From assembly GCF_905147045.1 (NCBI RefSeq), contig NC_065916.1, positions 6,116,468 through 6,180,467 on the forward strand: a stretch of 64,000 nucleotides of DNA. The letters run 5' to 3'. Under the pieces are notes generated by a model. The model ran no database searches, was not told the DNA's origin, and saw only the letters and a program-made list of their open reading frames with translations. Of this stretch, positions 30,101-42,100 are shown piece after piece; positions within the stretch are counted from its first letter, which is position 1; each line of letters starts with the position of its first letter. A program made the translations under genes and the position numbers. Origin of the DNA: Nymphalis io. Taxonomy: Eukaryota; Arthropoda; Insecta; Lepidoptera; Nymphalidae.

Positions 30101-33100
30101 GCTCCAAACCTTCTTCTTAAAAAGGAAGAGGAGGCCTTAGCCTTGCAGTTTGATGTTCGTATGCTTTTACTATAATGGGTAGGGCTTTGTAAAAATCGGT
30201 ATCCATCAATGATTCTACTACCGAACAAGATGCATTTATGCTCGGTAATGCTGTGTTTTGCTGTGATTAGCGTGAGCCAGTATAATTCCACGATGGCTAT
30301 GATCCCTTGGTTGATAGATACTTGTATTTCATGCCGAAGGTTGTGGGTACGATTCCCACCCAGGACAGACATTTGTGTGCATGAAAATGTCTGTTTGTCC
30401 TGAGTCGGGGTGTAATTATCTATATAAGTATGTATTTATAAAAGTATATGTAGTATATCAGTTGTCTGGTTTCCATAGTACGAGCTCTGCTTAGTTTGGG
30501 ATCAGATGGCCGTGTGTGAATAATGTCCCAGGATATTATTATTAACGATTTTAATTTTATCACGCGATAATAAAATATAAAGATTATTAAATTGTTAAGA
30601 AACTTACAGACAAACTAATTAAAAACTGGCATTGCCGCCGTATATACAGTCAACATGGTATAAAACAAATATTTCATTAAATCATATTTGAATTTTTATA
30701 ACTGTTTACAAATATTTCTGTCCTTTAAAATATTTTGCATAATTTAAAAACTGATTTGAATAAAAATACATTAAGATATATTAGGATGAGTATACACGGT
30801 CGTTCTAATATATTATTATGATTAAACAAATATAAATATAAGGTAGATTTTTATTTTAATGGCGGATTATTACAAATAAGTAAACTTGAAGTTGCTCTGT
30901 ATACAAAGAAACGGCATTCAAAGTTTATTATTTCACATTTCCTTATTACTTTTTTACTAAAATAATTCTTTTTTTTAAAAACCTCAAATTTTTTTTCAAC
31001 GTCATTTCTAATTTTTTTTAATTATCACATATAAACTATTACCGAAACTTAAATGCCAGTATGAATCCAAACTTAGCAAGTATTAAAGAAATATTACAAT
31101 GATTGCTTTACATACATATAATGAATAACAATTAATAATTTGTTACGTATTCATAAATACGTAAAAAGAGTAGTGGTATTAGCTTAACGTGTGTCTGTAT
31201 GTCTGCTTGAGGCATCGTAGCTCCCAAACGAATGGACCTGCTGTGATCGAGACGGTTCTATGGTATAAATTATGAAGATCTGTTCAGGCGTTTGAAGATT
31301 CATTTCCTAATTGACAAAAGGGTCCAACTTTCACAGGTCCGATTGATTTGAAATTATGTGTCCCCGGATACGACAACGCGTTTTACTTTTTAGAGGTATT
31401 TTTTGTGTCGAGGAGTTTTAAAATTTTATTTTCATATTCTTAGTTCTAAATTTAAAATAATATTCAAAATTATTCGATATGCTTATTTATAAATTATAAT
31501 TATTTTTAAAGATTAAAATAAAAACAAGCAAATACACTTAAAATACGACTATTATGCGATCCAGTGACAGTAAATTAAATTTTCTTGAAATATGAACCAT
31601 TTACCACCGTTGTGCACGTAACCTTATATCTAAAATTATCAAGCTATATTTATGAACGTGTAAACACGACTTTATGTCTTCAACAATACAAACATGCAAA
31701 TTATTATGCTATTTAAATATTTTATTAAAATTAAGTTTTTTAACTTAACGCCTTGGCCAGAGATAATAAGATTATGAAGGTGATATAAGCTATGAATCGC
31801 CATATTTACAACGCGTTAAAGATTTTGGCGCGCGAAGCGGTATCAATAAAAATCTTGTCGTGTGCCACAATGACCCCTCATAATCATCATATCAAATATT
31901 CCGCTTGTTTTCACACACATTTGCGCACTATAATATGTCATGCACAGTTGGCTCTCTCTCTCGAGATTTGCCGCCATGTCCAAAATCGGCCAGGAGGATA
32001 TCATAATCATCAAAAGCTTTAATATAAAAAAAGACATCAAATAGTTTTGATATTATGCACTTCGTTGTAACTAACCGATAAAAAGCGTTGTATCACTTTT
32101 TTATACCTTTCAAGCGATAATTCGACGAGCCGGTTGGCGTCGTTAGTAGATAGCTGCCATTCACGCTGATGGTTGTGGGTTCGATTCCCACCCAGGACAG
32201 ACATTTGTGTACATGAACATCTCTATTTGTCCCGAGTCTGGGTGTAATTATCTATATAAGTATGTATATACTTTTCTTTTGTACATATAAGTATGTACAA
32301 AAGAAAAGTAGTATAAGTAGTATATCAGTTGTCTGGTTTCCATCGTACGAGCTCTGCTTTGTTTGAGATCAGATGGCTGTGTGTGAATGATGTCAAAAAA
32401 ATAAATTATAACTTGGTATACTTTTGAGCACGGAGACTATTTAAGCGCATGTTATATCGAATATTCACAAACAAATTAAACTATATTAATTCGTCTTCCG
32501 TAATAATAATTTTTTACATAAGCAGTAATTTTTTTTTTTATAAGTAGACAAAGAAAAAATATATGCGACATTCTAATAAAGAATCGAATACTTTGCACCA
32601 AGAAGGTTATATTGCCTTTTATAATGGTTAATTCAATAATCCGTATTAACTATTACATATATAATGATGAGAATATATTGACCTTAACTTGTAATATAAT
32701 AAAATGTGAAAGAGAATGTTAAGAAAACAAAACTTTGACCTTTTTCAAATGTATACTACAAATGTATTCGTTCATAGTGTAGAATTGTAATCAATTAATT
32801 TATTTATGCAATTAAAGGTCTAATCGTTTTTACACAATGCGTTTTAAACGCCTAAGCTTAAAATGTGCCACGAGAAATTTTCAATGAAAAACTAAAACAA
32901 AACAAATTATAATTTAAGTCTTTTTTTATAGAATAAGTAGGCGGACGAACATATGGGCCCCCTGATGATAAGTGGTCACCTACACCCATAGACATTGGCA
33001 TTATAGAAAATGTTAACCATCGCTTACATCACCAATGCGCCACCAACCTTGGGAACTAAGATGTTATGTCCCTTGTGTCTGTAATTACATGGCTCTCTCG

Positions 33101-36100
33101 CCCTTCAAACCGGGACACAACAATAACAGGTACCGCTGTTTTGCTGTAGAATATCTGATAACCTACCCAGACGATCTTGCACAAAGCCCTACCACATATA
33201 AAACAGTAGCGAATTACGAAGTAACACTCCACGCAAACAAACAACGCCTCGCTAGTCATCGAGGCTAGTTGGTCAACGCCACCGGGACCGCGCGTGCCTC
33301 AGATACAAAAGGTCGGATGTCATCCTCTACGTTATAATTATGATCATCACCAACATTGTATCACTGTTGTTGTGTCTGTTGGTGTTGGTGTAATCAACAA
33401 CGCTCTATTAACGAATTAATTGTCAGTTCGTTAAATGACTTAGACCGTACTAACACGTAGCCTTGCGACAGACTGTCAACACTAAGTCTTATGAAGAATA
33501 TTGAAATGATACCATAGACAAATTATTACTTTTTAAAGGCTTGACAAATTCCCGAACCGTGGTAACGTTTTGACAAGCTCCCGTGGAAGTCTTGATAGTA
33601 CGGTTCGTAAGCTATGGAGTCACGTGTATGTGTTTTAAGAATGTATCTGAACGGCTCGATTACGAAACAAAAACGATTCGTTGCATACAGTAATCGAGAG
33701 TAATTCGCGCAGCTCTTGAAACTTCGGCGCCCAGCTGTCAAATTGCAATATGACAAACGGTTTATGGCGTTCGAATTTAAGTGTGTAAGCAATCAAACGT
33801 CATATGTTAAATGATCAGATAAAATTGGGAAAGTAATTTTGTCTGTCTGTTACTCTTTCAAGGCTGAATCACTAAACCGATTTTGTTAAAATTTGATATG
33901 AAGCAAGCTTACAGCTGAGATGGCCTAGTGGTTGGAACGCGTGAATCTTAACCGTAGATCTTTGGTTCAAACCCGGGCAAGCACCGCTGAAATTTCATGT
34001 GCTTAATTTGTGTTTATAATTAATCTCGTGCTTGACGGCGAAGGAAAACATCGTGAGGAAACCTGCATGTGTCTAATTTCATTGAAATTATGCCACATCT
34101 GTATTCTACGAACCCGCATTGGAGCAGTGTGGTGGAATAAGCTCCAAACCTTCTCCTCAAAAGGGAGAGGAGGCCTTAACCCAGCAGTGGGACATTAACA
34201 GGCTGTTACTGTACAAGCGTAATCACTAAGGACGGAATAACTTATTTTACCTAATATCCACCCCTCTCCCACATGGGCGAAGCGGCGAGCGAATACTACT
34301 CAATGATAAAGGCGAAATTTGAAACTTTTTTAAATAAACGACGGTGCGTTTAAAAAACCGCTCACAAATCGCTCTGTTTATACAGGGCCTTAGATTGTTT
34401 ACCGCATTAAGTAATCAAACGATAATTGATTATATGTTGTCGCAATCCGTTAGCTGACGATGAACGAATGATATTCCGTTCGAATGTAAAGTTCTAAATG
34501 TTCAATAAAACACCGATGTCGTACTTATACGTTGGAGTGTGTGCATATTTATATGCGTGCGTGTGTAAGCGATATTTTTTTATTGAATATACCTTGGCGA
34601 ATCAAATGGGTGACCTAATCAGACCCATAGACGTTGGCTCTGTAATATTAACTCGAGTTGGTTAATATCGCCAATGTGTCTCCAACCTTGAAAGTAAAAT
34701 GTTATTCCTTTAATTTTATTGGATCACTCACGCTTAAACCGGAACATAACAGTACTTAATATTACTGTTTGGCGGCGTAATACTGACGTTTTTTTTTTAA
34801 ATATAGATTAGGTAGGTGGACGAGCATATGGTGGCCCATGATAAATGGTCACCAACGCTCATAGACATTGGTATAGCGAGAAATGTTAACCATAGCTTAC
34901 ATCGCCAATGCGCCACCAACCTTGGGAACTAAGATGTTATGTCCCTTGTACCTGTAATCACACTGGCTCACTCACCCTTCAAATCGGAACGCAACGATAC
35001 TATATATTGCTGTTAAGTAGTAGAATATATGAGTGGTGTTGCCAATCCAGACGGGATTGCATTTACTGGTGGTAGAGCTTTGGGCAAGCTCGTCTGGGTA
35101 GGTACCACCCACTCATCAGATTTTCTACCGCAAAACAGCAGTACTTGAAAAAGCCCTACCAATGCGGAATTCAGTGGTTCCTGGGTTTAAACCTGCACTC
35201 ATCGATTATGATTCGCGCGATCTCACCACTGGTACATCTTGGGTACCTCTTAAACTACGGAGAATTTTACTGCAAAATAATATTACGATAAGCACGGCCT
35301 GACTCTACACCCAGGAATGGCTCCAGACGTGCAAGTACTTTTTTTCATTAAAACTAGAAAACCCCATTACGTGTTTTCCCCACGGGAACAGTGCGCGAGT
35401 GCGCCCCGAACATCGAAATACCTACTAAAAAACCAGCGGTACCCTTTCCGTCTTAACGAGGGCACTCCACGGGATCGCTTTCGCATGCTACCGTAACCAG
35501 ACGTGCAAGTCCTCAGTCAACAGTGTATACACGAAATTTTGTATAATATAATATTCATTATTTTTAATTTGTATGCACTTATCTTCGTATATGAGGTTTA
35601 AGAATTTATTCTCAAAAAAAAAGACAGATTCACTTACATGAGAACAGTATGATAAATGTAAAGATGACAAAAAATATATTCGCCTTATAGATACTTAGTT
35701 AACGGAATGTAATATAGTAAAATAGATGTGTGTATTTTAATCGGTACAAAAGTGGGTATTCTCTAAAATATATTTTGAGAGTTGAGACTTGAACCCGTTA
35801 ACTGAGCTTACATTTTTTATATAAGATGGTAATTTGTTATATAGTTGTGCTCCATCGAAAGTTATATTTTTTTTTGCAAATTTGGTTCTAATTTTTGGGA
35901 GTACTAATAAGCTTGGTCTACGGGTGCTACGTTTATTGCTTTGTTTTATAAATGACAATTCTGAATGTATCGATTTATTAATAATTTTTCTAATGAGAAT
36001 ACAAGAATTATATACATAAAGTTGTCGTAAGTTCATAATATTTGTTTCTTTGTAAAGTTTAGTTGTTGATGTCAAAGGTGGATATCTAAAAAGTATTTTA

Positions 36101-39100
36101 ATAATTTTATTTTGTTTTCTTTGTAGTTCTTGCAGTTTTGTTTTTCCAGTATTACCCCATATTTCTATTAAATACAATAAATGCGATTTTACTAGCGAAT
36201 TGTAGATGTTATACTTTATTTTTTTAGGTAAGCATTTTGAAATATTTGTTAATGACCCAATTAAAGAGGAAAGTTTTTTATTAATGTAATCTACTTGATA
36301 TTTGAAAGTTAAGTGATTGTCTATTCGTAACCCTAAATATTTTTCACAGTTTTTCTGCTCAATTGGAAAATTGTCAATAGTTAATGGAACATGCGGTGCA
36401 ATCCTTTTATTTGTAGTTTTGAATACAATGTAACAAGTTTTGGAAACGTTAATAGTTAAAAGATTTTGATTGAACCATTTATGCAAAACATCTAAATCAC
36501 GTTGAGCTTGAGAAATTATATCATTTATGTTATTACCGAAATAGAATAAACAGGTGTCATCTGCATACAAATTCAGGTGACCATTTAGTTTCAAAGTTGC
36601 AATATCGTTTACATAAATTAAAAAGAGAAGTGGTCCCAAAATTGAGCCCTGTGGAACACCACAGGTGACAGGCAAAGCACTACTTTGTATATCACCAATT
36701 TTGACGATTTGCAATCTGTTTGTTAGGTACGATTTTAACATTTCTATATATATAAACAAACCACTATATACCACGTCCACGTACATATGTAAAACAATTA
36801 TGTATTAAATAAACAAATCTAATCGTCTTCCGCGTAAAAAAAAAGTTAAGCGTACTTCGGAGTTGATTTTTAATGGTACTTAAGCTAATTCGGTAGTTTA
36901 AGCGTTATGCGTGTGACGCATGTACAGACAAATAGACGATCTTTCGGTGAGTATTTAATTATAGATTAAAAATATATTTTACTTAAATTGGCCTTTGAGA
37001 CCGGAGAGTTCAGGTGCAAGACCAAGCTAGTAACTAGACAAGGCAATCGACATAGCGTAAAAGAATCGATAATCTTTGTAGAAAATTTAATTTACCGTAA
37101 TTCCCCCTTTAAAGATATAACATACAATTGTTACAACAATAAAAAAAATCGAAATTAAGTAAATGACTAGGTAGGGCTTTGTGCAAGCCCGTCTAAACTC
37201 ATCACATAATCCATTACTAATCAGCAATACTTGGTATTGTTGCATTCCAGTTTGAAGAGTGAGCACTGGTGGTAGAGCTTTGTGCAAGCTCGTCTGGGTA
37301 GGTACCACTCACTCATCAGATATTCTACCGCAAAACAGCAGTACCGGGTATTGTTGTGTTGGTGGTAATGCCAATGTTTATGGGCGTTAGTGACCACTTG
37401 CCATCAGGTGATCCATATGCTCGTCCGCCTTCCTATTCTATAAAAAAAAGAGTAAGCCAGTGTAACTGTAAGCACAAAGAACATAACATATTAGTCCTCA
37501 AGGTTGGTGGCGCATTGGCCATAAGGAATGGTTAATGTTTCTTATATCGCCAATATCTATGGGTGACGACTTAAGATCAGGTGGTCCGTTTGCCCGTATG
37601 CCTACCCATAACATAGACACATTAACTGGTTACATTCCAATACAGGTAGATAAGGTCGCATAAAGGTTAGGATGTCACTTCCTCCTCTCCATAAATTCCA
37701 TTCACTTGTGCATACATTAGATCTGCCATCTAATCATTTACGTCCCATATTACAAAATGACAGATTAAAAACTTGTAACATATGTAAGATTTTGATATCA
37801 CGCAATGCTCGTAAGAAGGAATTCAAAGTCAATCAATTTCCCGCCATGAAGAGTATCTGTCAATGTTATTGGTGCCAGATTAAAAATATAGATTATTCTC
37901 AAAAATGATAAATACTCTTCAGTAAAATTTAGTAATAATTCGTATTGCATATAATATTATATATTACTTACACTTTTTGTCTCAAATGCCTTATCACCAA
38001 TAATTTCTTTTATTTCAGTATATTTTGTATTATTCATTTGCTTTACTTTTTTCTTTTTTGTTATGTTTGAGGACTTATCGTTTTATTCGTTGTTGCTGTA
38101 TATAGTATGTATTTATATCATATACTTATAATTTTGTATGTATTGATAATATAATTTATTTATGGACATATATATAGTATGTGTATTTATACATATATAT
38201 AGTATGTGTAGTATATGTATTTTATATTTAAATTTGTTGATTGATTTTGTTTTAATTAAATATTAATATTATTTTATTCATACCACCACCTACCTCATAT
38301 CCTTATCTGTAATCACTTACACCGTTGGTTGCCTGGAAGAGATCGCTATGTAGCGATAAGGTCGCCATAATTGTACATTTATTTAGGCAGTATACATGTT
38401 TTGTATTTTTCTCTTTGTGGTGTGATGTACAATTAAGTAGTAAAGTAAAGTAAAGTAAAGTAAAGTACTTACCGCCTGAAAGCCGAGATACCCTAGTGGT
38501 TAGTAAGCGTGAATCTTAACCGATGATCGTGGATTCAAGCCCGGGCAAGCACCACTGAATTTTCATGTGCTTAATTTGTGTCTATAATTCATCTCGTGCT
38601 TGTCGGTGAAGGAAAACATCGTCAGGAAACCTGCACGTGTCTAATTTCTTTGAAATTGGACATTGGAGCTGCGTGCTGGAATAAGCTCCAAACTTTCTCC
38701 TCAAAAAGGGAGAGGAGGCCCAGCAGTTGGACATTAACAGGCTGTTACTGAATCCTACACATATTTCAAAACGCTTGCATTTCTCATTGACGAATTTAAA
38801 TTTTAATTGATGCGTCTTTGATCTTGATAGTTACTAGTGGATAAACTTCTGTATTTTTTAAGAATGTTTATACAAATTCTTTTCTATACATTTTCTAACA
38901 CAATAGTCGGGCTATTCTGTAAGAACAAACTCGAAAAACACCGCAGAAAACGCTCGTGAAATATCGAACAGTGATATGCGACATCGATCATAATAGTCAT
39001 AAAAATTCAAGAAAACACGCATCATAATAGTATATCACCATAAATCATGGTGTGAGCAATGAAGTCAGTTCTTATAGAAAAGCAATGTAAGGGCGCGAAT

Positions 39101-42100
39101 GTTGGAGAAACAACGGATACATTTCGATTCGTTTACGATAAAGTGACAATTCGTTAGAAGAATTTCTAAATTGGCTTCTACATTTATAATTTTTACTTCA
39201 TCCTTATATTTATAATTTTTTAATAAGACAAAAAAAGCATAGAAAAAAAACCTTGTAAAAGTTAGGCAACCATAATCATATTTCAAAAAAAAAAAAAACA
39301 ATAATATAAAAGTTTGACATACAAATATGTTAATACAAAATTACAAATGTATAAATTAGCAATATTTTACCTTAATCGCATCAGTAATTTGTTAATATAA
39401 GAATATTCAGATAACATAATTCAATTTTATATTTATATACGAAGCTTATTCCGACCACAAGAGGTGTAAAGGCAAATGAACAGCTTTGACCTTGATTTGA
39501 CGCGATGTCATTGGTCGAGCTCTTGAATAGTCTGTGGTATACACTATGGGTTCACGAAAAGATGGCGTTTTCAATGTCCGCGATGTTGTAATCGGAACCT
39601 TGCAAGTTAAATTAAATTTGTAATAACTAGTTGAGTAGCAAATCGCATGGATTAAATTAATCTCAGGTTTATTTTACACCTTCTTCGATTTAAATAGAGT
39701 ATCAATCTATTTTTTTGTGTGAGTGTGTGAGGGTTCTTTCTGACTGTCCCAAAAGGCAGTCTGGGTACGGGCCTCGGGGTTGCCCCCTTTACCCGGGCTA
39801 ATTCCTCAAAGGCAAGTCATCTTGCCGTGTCATTTATTTTGGCCCGAAGGGCTAGGGTCACAATGACCCAGTGGCTGTCGTCATGTCCAGTGCTTCACTT
39901 TTGTAGGCTGTCTCTTCCGGGTGGTTGTCATGTCCACTAGTTGTCGTCCTACCATGGTCTTGTACGTCGCTGCCATTGATGCCTGCAATAGGGCAGATGA
40001 CATGCGAAGTGTGTTTGAGTTTTGATGGCTTAAATTGGATCCAATAGGTGGCGCTGCATGCGGATTCAAGGATTGTTTATAACAAAAAAAAAATACCGTA
40101 CAAAGTCGAAACATCCAACTAGTCATAATATTAAATTATAAATGGATGAATGTTTTCTATCTTTCTCATTATATTTTTACGACGTCTTTGCATTAGCATA
40201 GCTTTTTTTTCATTTTTATTTATATTCTCTAGACTTTTTTTGTCTGTACCATGTTTCAAGTTTTTTTTTATAACTTTTGTTTTGTTTCGCGTCATTTATT
40301 ATATCTAATGTTATTCTCCAATACCATCTATACTAATAAATTTGGAGACGTTTTTTTAACGTCTAACTGACGAAAACTTATCAATCAATATCGCAGCATG
40401 TGTAAACGTGGGTAGTGCGTGTACTTAAATGCTTTATATAATCTTATACAATAAGATGTATCGCGTTTCGGATAAAGTTTTAGTATATAATATTACTGTA
40501 TATGTGCTGCGCTTCGCAGTTTCACTCGTTTCAGTGAACTATTGACGTAACAAGCGTGCACTTCATGCTCTTATAGTATATTAAAGACCACGTTTTATAA
40601 AATACTACTTTTAGCCCGCGACTTCGCTCGCGTGTTGGGAGATGGGCGTGGAGGAGATGTGTTAGGTATAAAAAGTAGCCTTCGTCCTCGGGATTCAAAC
40701 TTACTTCATACCAAATTTTATCAAAATCGGTTCAGTATTAAAATTGAAAAAGTATTAAACATAATTCAGAGATTAAAAAAAAACTGTTTAGAAAAACAGT
40801 TCAGTATAAAAACTAAAAAAAGAAATAGTGAGCACAACTCAGAATACATGACGTGAGTAAAACCTTTGAAAGTCAGAAACTATTATATCTTACAATGTTA
40901 ATTTTTATTGGTGGTAGGGCTTTGTGCAAACTCTTCTGGGTAGGTACCACCCACTCATCTAATATTCTACCGCAAAACAGCAGTACAGAAGGGTGAGTGA
41001 GCCAGTGTAATTACAGGCACAATGGATATAACATTTTAATTCCCAAGTGTGGCGCATTGGCGATATAAGCGATGATTAACATTTCTCACTATACCAATGT
41101 CTATGGGCTTTATCATGAGGTGGCTCATACGCTCATCCGCCTAAGTTTTCTAATAAAAAAAAAATAGAAACCTTTCACTAAAATGTTACAACGTTCGTTC
41201 AAAATTTGACCTTCAATCTTGCTTCTTGCATTCAAAAATACTATATAATATATAATAAAAAAAAAAGTTTAAAGCAATGATTAATAGGGTATGCTCTGCT
41301 ACTATAAGGCTAAGATAATAAATCAACGTAGAATGGAATAGAATAGAAAATATTTAATACAAAAGTATAATATTTCACAAAGACATAAAAAACTAATTTT
41401 AACATTAGCAGGTTGATACAAAAATTATTTTTCGTTTATTTAATTTATTCGTCGAGTTAACCTCCGACCTGAGTCCGTTGTGGCATTAAAAAAAAACACT
41501 TTATAACATTATTGATCTGTGGTCGTCTTATATGTATTGAATATTGACTAACGCTTAATTTTATTATGTTTAGTTAAAAATTTCATTTTTAGTCACCATA
41601 GAAGTGAAATTACGACTGACATTCTGTGATTTCATGGGTCGGCAAACTGATACATCACCTGGGTAAGAGGTCCCCACCACCCATAGATATTGGCACTGTA
41701 AGAAATATTAACTAAACTCAAAAAATATGGAGGTTATGTTATTTTCCCGAAAACAAATTTAAGGAAAATCAAAATTTAAGCGGTCTAAGCACCCTAACAG
41801 GGTTTGTCGGCAACAATAGTTTTACCCTAAAACCATTGACAGACATATTTAAAAAACACCAAAGTTTATCAGTTGATCCGATTTATTTCGCTTGCATTAT
41901 ACATTCAAAACCTATTGTAAGAAAATGCCTGATGATGGTGAAAACGACATTTAAATCCATCGTGTAATTGAGAAAAATAATTTACTACTAAGCGTCAAAA
42001 TAAGGCGCAAAAAGCGACTTTGTTTTATACTATTAAATAATAATATTTTACGTTGTTTTATCTTTACTTTTTCAAAATCACTGCTTAAAGTAATTCTAAT

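Noticed and set aside
29908..30372. 154-aa minus-strand ORF
   Set aside because: It runs through family A, B and C repeats; similar chance ORFs arise in other copies.
39881..40126. 81-aa minus-strand ORF in the GC-rich element
   Set aside because: No recognisable motif and no splice or promoter context; kept only as part of an unclassified repeat.
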